Below are positions 41,801 through 53,532 of a stretch of 64,000 nucleotides of DNA, piece by piece; position 1 is the first letter of the stretch; every line of letters begins with the position of its first letter. The notes beneath the pieces are model-generated. The model did not search any database and was not told where the DNA came from. It worked only from the letters and a program-made list of their open reading frames with translations. The DNA is from Melanocharis versteri. Lineage: Eukaryota; Chordata; Aves; Passeriformes; Melanocharitidae. The stretch is from NCBI GenBank assembly GCA_013397845.1, contig VZTG01001088.1, forward strand, positions 62,001-126,000, read 5' to 3'. The position numbers and the translations under genes were made by a program.

Positions 41801-43559
41801 TGCTCTGGAAGAAAAATTAAAAGAAAAAAAAAATCTTGCTCCAAAAGAAAAATGCAACACACGTTTAAGACAAAAGCATTTTAAAATCCTGCTTGAAACC
41901 ATTCACTGTTACCCTACCAAAACCTCCAGTTCACGGTAGGTGTGATAGGAGCTGACTTTTTCTCTCTGAATTAAATTCTCATCATAAAGGTCTACCTTAC
42001 ATATGCCTACATCAGTGTCTTAACCTGGACCAGAGACATGCTTCAAAATGAATTTTTTGATCTTCACCACCAATTATACTTTGCTTTGCATCATGAAGCT
42101 GTTTTGGTGCACATGGACTGAGTTGCTTTTGGGTGAAATTGAGCTGCAAGGGGCATTTAGTTCTCAGGATGAGACTAAAGCTCTTCTGAAGTGAAACACT
42201 CCCCTGAAATGGGGGTGTCAGTTCCTCAACACCAAATGTTTTGCTTTACAGATCCAATCTTCCCAAACCCCACCGGCTGCCAATGCAGACAGTCAGCAAT
42301 TGCTACCTGGGTGCCTGGCAAAACAAAAGCAGAAGCTGTGCTCTGGCATTTCCATTAACGAGCACTCAATCTACATGACCAGATTGGAGCTGATCCAGAA
42401 TAAACTCCCAAAATGCCTTTAGTGTGAACACCACCTCCTCAGCACCAAATATTTCACTTTAAAGATTTGTTCCCGTTGTGCTATTCTACAATCTAGCTTA
42501 TACACACCTTCCGGGGGGGGAAAATACTTGAATGCACTTTAAAATAAAGTTTTCACAAGGTTGATTCACTGAAAACTTACATTCAAACTCAAGAGACACC
42601 AAGCCTCCTGCATAGGGAAACTATCACTGAATTCTTATAGCACTCCCATCTGGTTCCTGCTCTTCAGACACTGAAACACACACTACCTGATGTAAAAACA
42701 CGATACACTCGCCGGGAGAGAGGCAAGTGCAGCTTTCTGCAGCCTGCCTGCACCTGGGAGAGCTTCAAACAGACCCACTTCCTCTGCTCCTCCTCTGCTT
42801 TGCTCACAGCAGGGTTAGTGCACTCTTACCTGGCTTTATTAGTTTTTCTATCAGGAGAGAGTGAAGACTTGTTGTTCTGTCAGACTTACTATGAACAACT
42901 GCACCACCTAGGATTGCCAGAGGCTGTGCTGTAAAGTCCTGGGACTGCTGAGCTTCTAAAATCAGATAAAATCAGATTTGCGTTTAATCTGGTATGTCCA
43001 AAGGTTTGCTGCACGCCTTGCTGCTCAAAAGCTGCTTCACATCACCTGGAGGAAGGTATTCCTCCTATACCTCTATTGCACACCAATCTGGTGTGTGTCA
43101 GGATGAATGGTATTAGCAAACTAGCACCTAGCAGTGGTATTCTGCCAAAATTGAACCATTGAAAACAAATATTTAAAATAGAAATCCATTTAGACTCCCC
43201 AGACAATCCAAAGGATCTGGAAATACCTCTCCTTTGCTGAAGATCCCACACTTGCCTGCCTTTTATCCCTGTACATCTGCGTCAGTAGCAAGATGGTGCT
43301 AATTATTGTTTGATACACAAGCAAACTACCAACCCCTTGCTCTTAGCACAGCCTGTTGCTTTATCTGAGCTGCCCAAACTTCAGCAGCGACAGAGACACA
43401 CAGGAGTTTCGCTGACATCAATTGCTCAGTGATTTCAAGTGATGCCATTCCGCTGGCGGGCTGCACACTGGAACGTAACATCATATCCAGCAGGTAGATA
43501 GAGCCGCTGGAATATCAATTAATGTGCAATCCTATTACCTCAGTGTCTGGTAATGTGCA
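38876..43559 (-). other. Non-coding DNA, probably FGFRL1 intron
   Basis: Holds the AT microsatellite and a long AT-rich block (about 39345-39640) of unique appearance. A C-rich, G-poor stretch at 40130-40620 may be a decayed repeat. Nothing codes recognisably. The 43420-43559 segment adjoining the CpG-rich block has homeodomain-type words (CAATTG, ATCAATTAAT, TAATGTGC). Confidence 0.5.
41731..41794. repeat. AT-dinucleotide microsatellite cluster
   Basis: TAAA-type units run into a pure (TA)n core (about 41739-41758), then ACATACATG, a short TG stretch and a second TATATATA block. Likely length-polymorphic. Confidence 0.95.
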
Positions 43560-43870
43560 GCCCCAGCTACCCTCCTGCAAGCGGAGGGGGGAGAAACCTT
43601 GAGAGCACAGCCGCTATCTAGGAAAAGCTGTGCACGGAGGAATACCGTCTCACCGTGTGACTGCGGAGCTGCCCCGCGTCCCGTCGCGCACGTGCGGGCA
43701 CCGGCACACGCACGGCGCGCCAGCTGTCAGCAGGAATTCCTGGCTGCACGCTGAAGCACTGCCACGGCCTGTCTGCCCAGCCTGCCCCGGTCGATGCACA
43801 TTGGAGCAGCTCGTCCGCTCGCATAAACGTTTCTGGGCTTCCCCGTCCACAGAAATAGGTTTTACTGTTG
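43560..43870 (-). promoter_or_regulatory. CpG-rich block upstream of the Ig1 exon; candidate alternative first exon or promoter
   Basis: Roughly thirty CpG dinucleotides are packed into about 300 bases, against a CpG-poor background. They include runs such as CGTCGCGCACGTGCGGGC and CACGGCGCGCC. On the minus strand, the direction of FGFRL1, the block ends in ACACG followed by GTGAGA at 43653-43648, a usable splice donor. The block lies about 12 kb upstream of the Ig1 exon. The frame that would join correctly to Ig1 (phase 1) has a stop shortly upstream and no start codon after it. If transcribed, it would therefore be a 5' untranslated exon, not the signal-peptide exon. It could equally be an enhancer or a minor CpG island with no transcript. 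Confidence 0.4.
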
Positions 43871-46800
43871 AAGCGACTCGAACTTGTTCTTGAGGCAAGC
43901 CATGTTAGGAATCACTCAGTGCTGCTCGCAGGCATTTCTGAGCAAGGAGTCAAGAGGTCAAAACCCAAGGTCAGAGAACAGCAGACACGCAAGACCCCTT
44001 ACTGTACCTGAGGCTGGAGAAATCAGCACACTCTTAATCAGCAACTAATCCCCTAATCTTTATTGCATGTAAATTCCGACCCCTTCCCAATGTCTGTGCC
44101 ACGGTATTCTCCAATCTGATTACGGTGAAACCCCATTGGAAAACTCATCAATAGAAGATGGAAACGTGTAAAATCGATTTGCTGTATATCACAAACAGCG
44201 CCGCAAACCCCTCTAGGGATCAAAGAACCGCCATCAAATAGCAAAAATAGAGGGCTGTTAGAAACACTTCTTATCTAATAGTGGATGCGACTATTCAACA
44301 AAAGACAAAATTCACTTCCGAAGGGAGAACAGTGCTGCATTGTTTTACAGACAGTAAAGGATCCGTTTGTGACTAAGGCAGAACAGGCAACGTACGGAAG
44401 GCGGTCATTTAAGGCCAAGCTGTAAAAGTGTGAGGGCAGAAGACAAGAGGGACTAGATGCACTCTGACTCACAATTTACTCCACCAACAACCTCAACTTT
44501 ACTTCCAGAAGGTACAGCAGGAGCACTACTGGCATGGAACAGCTGTCATTTAGCATTTATCTTGATATAAAGCAATAATCATTGGCAGGGTTGAGCAAAA
44601 CACTTCAACTTTTGGTCCTGAGCTCAGTCAAGCTTTGCCTGAAATTGCTCCACCAAGAGGATCCAGAGCTTTGGCCCACTGGGAACAGCCTGGACTCCAT
44701 TATTGCAAATACAGTGGTTTTTAGTGTTGAAAACAATGAAAATTTGATAATGCTTCTAAAAAATAAAATAACTTTGTCAGGATCTCACTCTCCTATGTCA
44801 CGTTCCTAAGGTGAGTATAAGGGAAACAAAGCCTCCTTCATGTAATTCACCAGAAGACAGAGAAAAATACTAAATTAGAAGAAGCAGAGGCCAATCCAAC
44901 TCTTGTGTTTCATCCATTGAGGGGAGTTTGCCAGAATTTTAATTTTTAAATCTTGTGATATTAGGTGCTTGTTTCTTACTGTCTCTTTTCAGAGGGCATA
45001 ATCCTGAAGGAGAATCTCTTGTTTATTTAAACATGAAAGGAAACTTGTGACCTTTGTGATCGTGGGGAATCACTAAATGCTCTGAAAACAGGAAGCAAAT
45101 AAATACAATCCAATTCGTTGTAACATCCACGCTATTTCAGCCAGAGTACTGGTTTTTGTGGGATTTGACCCAGAAGTATTGAACACGCAGGATTAGTAAC
45201 ATGAGTGTTTCCCATGGATGCATCCCATGTGATTTATTTTAGCATCTTTATGACATGCATTAACAAAAGGCTGCACTGGCTGTGGGATCTAATAGCTGTA
45301 GGATCTGAAATAGCTTATGCTCCATTCACCATACAGGAGATTATAAGCAGGTGTCTCTCCTGGAGAAACTGGCACATTACAATCAACAGGAAGCTGGCTC
45401 ATATCCCCAGATGTTTGTCATTATGGGAAGCAGGGAGATGTTAGGGTCAATAAAACCACACTGCTACTCTTACAGCACCTACAGTCCAAGAGGGACTTCA
45501 GTAGCTCAGCTCTGCCATTGATAAAAGTTTTACAAGACCTCTGCTCCAAACAGCCCTGAAATCAAAGGTCTGTTTACTTAGCCTTTGCTTGCTGGGCTTC
45601 AGGATAGTGCAAGGAAGATCAAAGCAGGGACCTCGTTTAACATGTCCAAGTACACAACCAGCAAGTCTGTTTATGTTGGATTCCTACACACTGAGAGTGC
45701 TGCAGTCTGTCAACACTTCAGGCTCATTTTCAGCAATATTGGGTGAGGAGGGAAATATTCAGAAAGACCCCACAGATTTTGGTCCTGCTGAAACAGAAGT
45801 GAAAGTCAGAGTGGTGAGCTCTGCTTGTAACTGTGACTGCCAAGGTCAAACAAGAACTCCTTGCAGGGAAAAGGAAACCTTCACAGGTCAGAGACCTCTG
45901 GTCTCTACTGAAGGGCTCCACCATTTAAATGCAGCTAAAGTCTGCATGAAGAGCTAGAAAAGAATTTTGGTTCGGTATATTTTGATTCTGTACTATTTGG
46001 TTCTGTATTATTTTTTATTGCCAGTGCACAACAAGGCTTGGTTTGGCACTCGTAAGGGATGACACCCTGGGTACCTCATGCACAGAAAGACGTGCAAGAG
46101 CCACCAGCAATTCACATCTCCCACTGACACCTGGACAACCCCACACTGGGGATGGCGCAGTTTGCAACGACAGGCAATTTATTAGCAAAGCTTAGTTTCC
46201 AATGGCCCTACATTCTGTGGAGCTATTTCCCAGGGTCTATTAGGGGGCAAGAATCTGATGACATCTTCATTTATTTATTTTCTTGTTTGTCGCTGCTGCA
46301 TTAATGTCTTTCTATCTAGAAAATTCACCCATGTATTTAGAAAAGGCTGAAGACTTGCAATGGCCTTTGCCCCAAGCGTGGTGGCAGTGGGATGCAGCAC
46401 CATTACAATCCCTTCTACATGACTTCCCATTTTCACAAAGTTTGAACTTAGTATCTCTCACATCACTCCTTCTCAAAAAATGTGTGTGAAATTGGCATAT
46501 AGGCTTAAAAGCTACTGGAAGAGATGGAGATGGACTGACCCTCGAAAAATGTCACCACATGGATTTCATCTCTTTAGGACACCAATGTAAAGACCAGCCA
46601 GACATGGATAGGTATGGAAAGGGTGCTCAGACAGAAGGAGACAGCTGGTATTTAACTTTGGAAGTAGGGCTCTTTCTTTGAAAGATTTATCTGATGTTAT
46701 AAGCCCCATTTGGTGTCACAGCAGAACCTCCACGAGAAAATCAAATCACAAATGTTGGGATGGATCCACTTTATGCTCGTTCCTTTTACTTTTCTCAGTG

Positions 46801-47679
46801 TTCCGTTAAAGTTTCCTAGGAAAACCCTTTCATGTTCTGAGCAACGTTGCTCAAAATAAATAGAAGCTTGGGACCTGCAAAAGGCTGTAACCAGTGTTAG
46901 GAAACCAAGTCTCCCAAGAGACAGCTCACTCTGGAGCTGCCTCCTGCAGATGCCCTGCATCTCCTCTGAAACACCCAAAAAGACAGAGACAAGGTACTGG
47001 ACTGCACAGCCCATAGATGAGCCCAGCAGAAACAAATTAATACCTGCTGCTTCTTCCCTTGGCTTCGCAGAGGAGTAAAACTTTCTAAGTTAAAAAGTTG
47101 TAAGGAACATGTGGAGAAAACCTCACAAACTGTGGGCTGGAGCCACGGTTCCCATCCATCTCTCTGTACTAACTGCAGAAACGGCCCTTTTAAACAGAGA
47201 CAAATAAAAGGAAAGAGAGCCTAATGGATAAGGTACTTGCTTAAGTCCTTGATAGTGAGAGAGCAAGGGTCACACAAGGTGCCAACGTGCCACAAATTGC
47301 ACAACTGCACAAAGCTCTCTCCTCTCCTGAGGTGCTGTGAGGACACATCAGATTGCCAGGCACCCTGTGATCACAGGGGGCAGATGGGAACCTAGATGGA
47401 TACGCAGGTCTTAAGACTCACCAAAGAATCTTCGCAGTTTTCCAGGGGAGATATTTTCCCTAACAAGGCAATACAGCCAGCTTTGCTCCACCTTATTCCA
47501 CCGCCTCCAGTCAAAATCCTCATCTACACTCCTAAACTGCTCCCTCCCCCTCCTCCTGGCTCCAGTATCCAATCCCTTCATACACTTGCAGACAGTTATT
47601 GTCCCCTCAGGTGTCACTTAGCCAAGCTATACATATATTTACAAGCAGCTCTTTTAATCTTCTCACATAAATCAGTCCC
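43871..47679 (-). other. Non-coding DNA, probably FGFRL1 intron
   Basis: The 44040-44240 part has several CpGs outside any island, and two CTAAT words of the kind read by bicoid/OTX-type homeodomains, followed by CTTTATTGC. It is a candidate regulatory element. The remainder shows only chance open frames and the small 46.0-kb minisatellite. Confidence 0.5.
45964..46010 (+). repeat. Degenerate 15-16 bp minisatellite, about three units
   Basis: Units of the form ATTTTGGTTCTGTAT/ATTTTGATTCTGTACT recur three times and end in a T-rich run. CR1 tails also end in short repeats of this flavour, but no CR1 body precedes it. Confidence 0.7.
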
Positions 47680-48300
47680 CCCAGTTGTCTGATCCGATCA
47701 TCTGGGCCTGTCTCTCTCTGTCCGGACGAAAACCTTGCCTGTCTCCCTGACATCTCCTGGATGTCGAGCTGTCAGCTCAAGCTCAGAGCTCTTAATCTTC
47801 CTCCCCCTCCCCACCTCCTTCCTTAATTGCTGTGGACACTGCTACTGTCCTGCCTGTCGCTCAGGCCCACAGCCCTGGTGTTATTTTTTACTTTGCTCTC
47901 CCTCTAGCTCTCCCCATCCTGGCTCAGACCCTGAGCTGAAGTCTTTCTGCAGCTCTTTGATAAGCCCAGCCCTGGCTGCCCGTCCACTCACTTGCAGTTT
48001 GCATCCAGACTCCCATCATATTTCATCAAGACTCCTGTGCTCCAACCTTGGCAAAGCACACTCTTGCCTCATCCATATTAATTTTTTTCTAGGCACTGCT
48101 CTGGCCACTTCTACTTCTCCTCACATCTACCTTTCCCTTTCCCTGCTACATCAAACAGCTGCTACTCTCTTTCATTTGTCAAGGCTCCTCCTGGCCTCTT
48201 CCCAATCACTGTTCTATCACCTCTCCCTTACCAGAGGTCCACCCTCCTCTAGCTGTGCCAGAAGTCCAGACCCTCTCCTGCCTTTTTACATTTTTCAAAG
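47680..48300 (+). mobile_element. Ancient L2-type LINE relic (reverse transcriptase C-terminal region)
   Basis: A pyrimidine-rich strip carries, in order, segments recalling the end of the L2/Maui-type LINE reverse transcriptase. The motif Asp-Ile-Ser-Trp-Met-Ser-Ser-x-Gln-Leu-Lys-Leu is readable near 47750-47785. It is followed near 47850 by 'ctgcctgtcgctcaggccc', matching the usual 'LPVSQAR' segment, and then 'agccctggtgttat', matching 'NLGVI'. Frames then break with stops. Downstream sequence keeps the same skewed composition (rich in CTC and TCC, poor in G) with decreasing similarity. A 191-codon open frame on this strand reads the relic out of its original frame and is not a gene. The family call rests on remembered consensus features. 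The 3' edge is uncertain. Confidence 0.55.
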
Positions 48301-48444
48301 AAAATCGTAGGTGTTTCCTGCCTCGTGTGGGGGCAGCTCCCCAGTGGCATTGGCTCTCTCCCTGCACATGCCCCCTAAAGCTTTCCTGCCCCAGGAACCC
48401 ACCACCACTGGTCAGCAGCCAAGCCTGGCATCCTGCTGGTCCTC

Positions 48445-48712
48445 ATGGCCAGCACCATCGAACAGTTTAAAACTAAAAGGAGAGATTTAGATCAGATGAG
48501 AGGAAGAATATTTTTACTCAGTATACACTGGAACAGACTGCCCAGTCAAGCTGTGGCTTTTGCATCCCTGGAAGTGTTCAAGGCCAGGCTGGATGGGGCT
48601 TGGAGCAACCTGGTCTAGTGGAAGGTGTCCCTGCCCAAGGCAAGGAGATTGGAACTAAATGATCTTTGAGGTTCCTTCTAACCCAAACCATTCTGTGGTT
48701 ATAAGATTTTAC
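48445..48712 (+). mobile_element. CR1 LINE, 3' end fragment
   Basis: This is a typical bird CR1 tail in plus orientation. In order it shows TTTAAAACTAAAAGGAGAG, the 'tggaacagactgcccag' segment, 'ctggaagtgttcaaggccag', 'caacctggtctagtggaagg', 'tgtccctgcccaaggcaagg', a degenerate 'aactaaatgatctttgaggt' and the terminal 'ccaaaccattctgtggtt'. It is 5'-truncated, as most genomic CR1 copies are, and contains no reverse transcriptase coding sequence. It lies directly downstream of an older LINE relic. Confidence 0.93.
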
Positions 48713-50084
48713 GGTCTCACTGCTGCTTTGCTCCACTCATCTTGCTGCCATCATCCTTCATCTCCTATCCCCAGGTAGCTCTTCAGGCACAGCCTTCTTG
48801 TGTTCACACAACACCTTGCACAGTGGGGTGAAGGCCCTGAGCACAGCAGCAACACACACAAATCACGCTGATCACAACAGCTTCACTAGCACCTCTCTGC
48901 TGATTATCCTCATTTCTGCATCCTCAGTATTAACGTATAATTGCATTTTAACAAGCTTCATTAGCACATTGCCTTAGTAAAGCTTAACACAGCCCAAGCA
49001 CTCGAAGAAAACCTCATGGTGCTTTTCTGCTCAATATAATTTTCAAGGCTTCTGTAACCTGATTTGTTAGGAATAACCTCAGGGCTGTAAAGCTTTTCTT
49101 CTGCCATCCAGCAATTAAGGAATAATTTGTCACGGAGCAAGTCAAGCTGCAGGGCAGGAAGGCCCTGTGCAATACAATGAAGCTGTGTAAACCAAAGCCC
49201 TGGGTGCAGGAACAAAGCGAGCATCCCTCCCCTCCTTCTTCGTCAGCCAGGAGCTGGTGCTCAGCTCCTGTAAATGCTGCACAGTCCCCTCAGTAATGTA
49301 GCTCTTGCTGCAGGCAGAGAAATGCCTGTGTGCACCCTGCCAGCACACACTGGCTGTGGCTCTGCCCATCTTGTACTTTTTTTGGACATGGTGCAGAAAG
49401 GTAAACAGCCCCTTGCCAAACCGTACTGTTGGCATGAGCTGCATGATGGAACAGGATTAAGAAATGGGCTGCAAAGCTTTTTTAAGAAAGTTTTATGAAG
49501 CTCCAAAGGATAACTGAAACTCCATATTTTTTTAAAAAATAACCAGCCTGGGAAGAAAAATGTGAGTAACTTAGGAATACAACAGATTGAGCACAGGTAA
49601 TACATCTATCGAGTATGATGAGTATTTCTGTCTGGCTAAACTTTTTCCAGCTTTAATACTTTTTCCAGTTATCTCAGTCACATAAAAGTCAAACACTTTC
49701 CCAAGCATTCCTGGAAAGATGCTTCCTGTTTTGGTGAGGGACAGATGGTATTTTTAAGTAAAAAATGATCTGACTATGCTGACTGTGTGTGAATCCCAGT
49801 CACAAAACCAGAAGTGGTTTTGCAGATGGAGGTTGTTACCTGATTTTTTTCCCTTAACTTCCATAGTAACCAGATTAAGGAACTGCTGGCAAACCTCAGT
49901 CACATTTCCAAAACCATAAGTAGGAGCAGTGTGGCAGGAATAGAAAGCTATAGAATATCAACTGCTACATGGCCCCAGACAGCTGTCTGTGAAAGCAGAA
50001 AACATGGGGTTAATGGTTCTTTTATACTTTTCTTTTAGTACTTGCAGACAACTGACGACTGGTATGGAGATCATTGATCATTGC

Positions 50085-50116
50085 TGGAAATTCTCCATGC
50101 TGGAAATTCTCCATGC
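50085..50116 (+). repeat. Perfect 16-bp tandem duplication
   Basis: TGGAAATTCTCCATGC occurs twice without a spacer (50085-50100 and 50101-50116). The identity of the copies suggests a recent event. Confidence 0.95.
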
Positions 50117-52334
50117 AAAGAGACACTCTGATCTTGTGAAGTGTGAGCAACACTCAATTCCCATTAATTTTAAGGGAGATCAAAGTTGTCCAGCATTTTG
50201 TAGGTTATTCTAAATCTGTGGACAGATAGGTTCCCATCTCACTATAAAATAGCTTCTCCTCCAGCAAACCCCTCTCTTACACCTCTATTTATCCATGCTT
50301 TGCAATTTTCCAGCTTAAGCACATAAAGAAGAAAAAAAACCAGTTGTCAATTATCTGATATTACAACAGTTGATTCTTAAGGAATATATACTTCTCACAT
50401 CCTACTACCATTATTTTAACGTCCAGAGGTAAAGGAAAAACTTCACCCATCCCCACCTTCTTACCCCTTAACCAGACAAATAAGGCATTCAGCTTGTCTG
50501 AATTTAAATTTTTATTGGAGTTGATCCAGCAACCAGAGCACACTGCTAGAAGCCAAGGTCCCGCTTCCTTCAATACACCTCCTTCATTCTGACTCCCTGC
50601 TTTTGTACAGCTTTGGTAATCTCAATCTGTGGTCAGGGATAGGATAAAATTTCAGCTATTTCCCCCCTCAACTGCACGGAACAGGGCTTGCTCTTAAATC
50701 AAAAGCCCTGCACCTTAAACCTCTGGTTAAGTACTTAACTATAGGCAAGTCTTTGAAATCATCACAGGCTTCTTTTTTTATTTTTCTTAGATATAGTGCT
50801 GAAAACCACAGAAGTGAACCAAGATGTCAGGAATGTCAAAGGTATTCAGAGAAAACTGGGGGAAGGGGGCTCATAGGGTGGCTTCCCAGGGCTGCCTTGG
50901 CCTGATCTTCTGAAATAGATGGCATTACCAGCCCTCATCAAAAATGTAAAATTTCCTCTCTTATTCTCTAGGGCATGAGAAAATATGGTTAACTTTTCTG
51001 GAAGCATTAAGAGGAGATAGGAACTGCAATCCAAGCAGAAGTCACATTTCTGTCATTGCCTTGGTAAATGACCTCCACCTTCCTGCACAGGATGCTGTGG
51101 GCTCCCACATACCTTCTACTGATGTTTAGATTTTCCTCTCTCTGTGCTTCTCCTTTTCTCCTCTCATTCCCTCTTTTCTCTGCAAATAGTAATTCAAGAA
51201 CTACGATCACCCCTTCGCTTGGCTTCAGGTCTCTTGCATGGGCTAAAGTTACCTCCAATTCTCCAGCATGGTTTGAGGAATTTATTTATATTCCGTGTAC
51301 TGGAGATAGACCCCATGTCTTGCCAAGGGCTCTCATGAGTATTACAAAAGGAACACTGACAAATATTTATGGAACCTAAAGTGAAATTCAAGACACTGTT
51401 AAAATAAAGTTTGCTTTAGTTTTTTGGTTTTTTTTTTTTAATTCTCCTGAAGAATTGACCTGGCTTTCTTGGCAAAAAGATTAATCCAAATGCTATTGGT
51501 ATCTTAACAGCTCATAAGAACCACATGCTTCAAATAAAGCCATTACTATCAGACATGCTGAGTGGTTCAATTAAACAAATATGAAAATAGACACTTCATC
51601 CTGCTTTAACTAAGTGGGATCATTTCACTCCTGAATCCAGACTGACAATGAAAATCATACAGTATTTATAGAGCAGCTTTTTATCCTGAAAGATCCCGAA
51701 GGATTACGCAGACCCTGCTCCACACGCTACCGAGATGCTGCCACTTCCAGGGAGGAACACACGAGCTGTCCCACAGCCCTGAGGAATGGCACACGGCAAT
51801 TTAGACAGAGGAGCAGAAAAGAATTCCACATTCAGCTGAAACTATAGAAAGGAATTTAAGCAAGCAGAATGGGGATTGTTTAGGCTGGAGCACATCCAGC
51901 ACAGAGGAGGTATAGTGATCTGGTGTTTCAAATACAGAAGTTAAGGCAAAACAATAAAAAAGTGCTGGTTCAAACTATCCAAAAACCAAAATTTAGGGAA
52001 GAAGGGGAAACACCATCTTGAAGGTGAACAATTTCATTCCTTCCACTTCAGTTGTGCATAGGAAATTCTCTAGAAGATGCTCTTCCTCACTATTCCCCTC
52101 AGGAATACAAGAACCAGGACTAAGAATACTTTGCATAGCTGCCTGTCCACATAAGGATGACACAGGGTACATTATGAATTAAAGGCTTCAAAAAGCTTTG
52201 TCTGGTGGTCTCACACACGTCAGAGACAGGAAAATACTGGGTCCATCTACATCACATATCAACTGCTGCCAGGATCCCTGCTGGCATCTCTGCCCCGTTT
52301 CACATTAGCGGCACTGCAAATACAATGCAGCCCA

Positions 52335-52440
52335 TGCAGAGAGATAAAGAGACTTGCCCAAGGCTGTCCTGTGAGTCTGTGGCAGCAGCATCAGGAACCC
52401 AGTTTTGACTCCCAGTGCTCTACTGTGACAACCAGGTGAT
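52335..52440 (-). mobile_element. MIR/CORE-SINE-like fragment (reverse orientation)
   Basis: 'gacttgcccaaggctgtcct' then 'gtgagtctgtggcagcagca', 'aggaacccagttttgactcc' and 'cagtgctctactgtgac' follow in order the reverse-complement SINE pattern of a lost-specificity 'gcccaaggtcacacagtgagtc ... ggaacccaggtctcctgactcccagtgctc'. This is the best preserved of the MIR-like pieces here. Confidence 0.55.
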
Positions 52441-52786
52441 GCCTCCCCACTCCAGGACAAGTTCCCTGCTGTGAAACCACGGCCTTGCACGAGGAGCTCA
52501 GCAGGCCTCGGTGCACTATGTCCGTAGGTGGCCAAAAATTTTCCAGTAAAATTTCCTTTTGTGAAAGACGGAAAAGGAAACCACTGATTTATGGAACAGC
52601 AGCATGGCAGGTCATGGTAAAACAGGGAAAATCCATCACTTTAAGAAGTTAGGGACACGGTGACATGACACGAAGTCACGTGGGCACACAGCAAATGTCA
52701 GCTGCAACTCTAAGGGTTACAGCAAGGACTGGAACCAGCTCAGCGTGACAAGTTCAGCCTGTGGATGTGCTCAAAATGAAACATCT

Positions 52787-52935
52787 GCAAAGAATCACAG
52801 AGTCACAGAACCATTTGGGCTGGAAAAGACCTTTAAGATCAAGTTCAACCATTAAACCACCACTGTCAAGTCCACCACTAAACCAGGTCCCTACATGCCA
52901 CATCTGCACATCCTTTAAATCCACTCAGGTATGGT
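52787..52935 (-). mobile_element. CR1 LINE, 3' end fragment (reverse orientation)
   Basis: The plus strand begins 'gaatcacagagtcacagaac', then 'catttgggctggaaaagacc', 'tttaagatcaagttcaacca', and 'gtccaccactaaaccaggtc', ending near 'catcctttaaatccactcag'. This is the reverse complement of the 3' end of a common bird CR1 subfamily. Only the terminal 150 bases or so are retained. Confidence 0.92.
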
Positions 52936-53288
52936 AAAGAGAAGCAGCCCTGATAATATTACTGCAAACATCCCCCCAGTACAGAAATGTGAAAGAAATA
53001 CAACTGTGCCATGAGAGTTTTTTACCTGGCACACAGACTAGCACTAGCATGAGCCTCTCAGCAGAACAATTAGCAGAAAGCACCAATCTTATAAAGCTTC
53101 TTTCTTTTTTCCAATTCACTTAGCCTGAAGTAGAGCAACCAAGACTCTTCTGGCAGGGTATCACATTCTCAATATGTAATCACTTAAAGGAAGAGGACAA
53201 CTATTGCAGAGAGATGTCCCAGGAGAAGAAATCATTGTACAAGTGAAAGGGATTTCTTTGGAGTGACTTTCAAAATAATGTGAAGCTG

Positions 53289-53400
53289 CTCTTTCTTTTC
53301 TTTTCTTTTCTTTTTTCTTTTCTCTTTTCTTTTCTTTTTTCTTTTCTTTTATTTTCTTTTTTCTTTTCTTTTCTTCTTTCTTTTCTTTTCTTTTCTTCTC

Positions 53401-53432
<32 letters not shown>

Positions 53433-53532
53433 CTTTCCTTTCCTTTCCTTTCCTTTCCTTTCCTTTCCTTTCCTTTCCTTTCCCTCTCCTTTTTTTCTTC
53501 TTCTCTTGTCTTTTCATCTCTTTTTTTCCCCC
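53289..53532 (+). repeat. Long polypyrimidine microsatellite (TTTTC)n then (TTTCC)n
   Basis: About 240 bases are almost pure C/T on the plus strand. The first half is mostly TTTTC units with TTTTTTC variants and one A interruption near 53350. The second part (about 53421-53482) is a regular TTTCC pentamer array, followed by irregular CT-rich sequence. The purine-rich complement gives lysine/arginine/glutamate-only open frames that are artefacts of the repeat. Confidence 0.97.

Larger units (their letters stand above)
48713..52786 (-). other. Non-coding DNA, probably FGFRL1 intron or 5' flank
   Basis: No recognisable exon. Contains the 50.1-kb duplication and the MIR-like fragment near 52.4 kb. 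Confidence 0.45.

Noticed and set aside
43618..43898. CpG-rich block at 43.6-43.9 kb as the signal-peptide exon
   Set aside because: The frame that would join phase 1 to Ig1 has a stop shortly upstream and no start codon after it, and no hydrophobic leader is visible.
47735..48310. 191-codon plus-strand open frame rich in Ser, Leu and Pro
   Set aside because: It reads an old L2-type LINE relic out of its original frame. The pyrimidine-rich strand has few stops.
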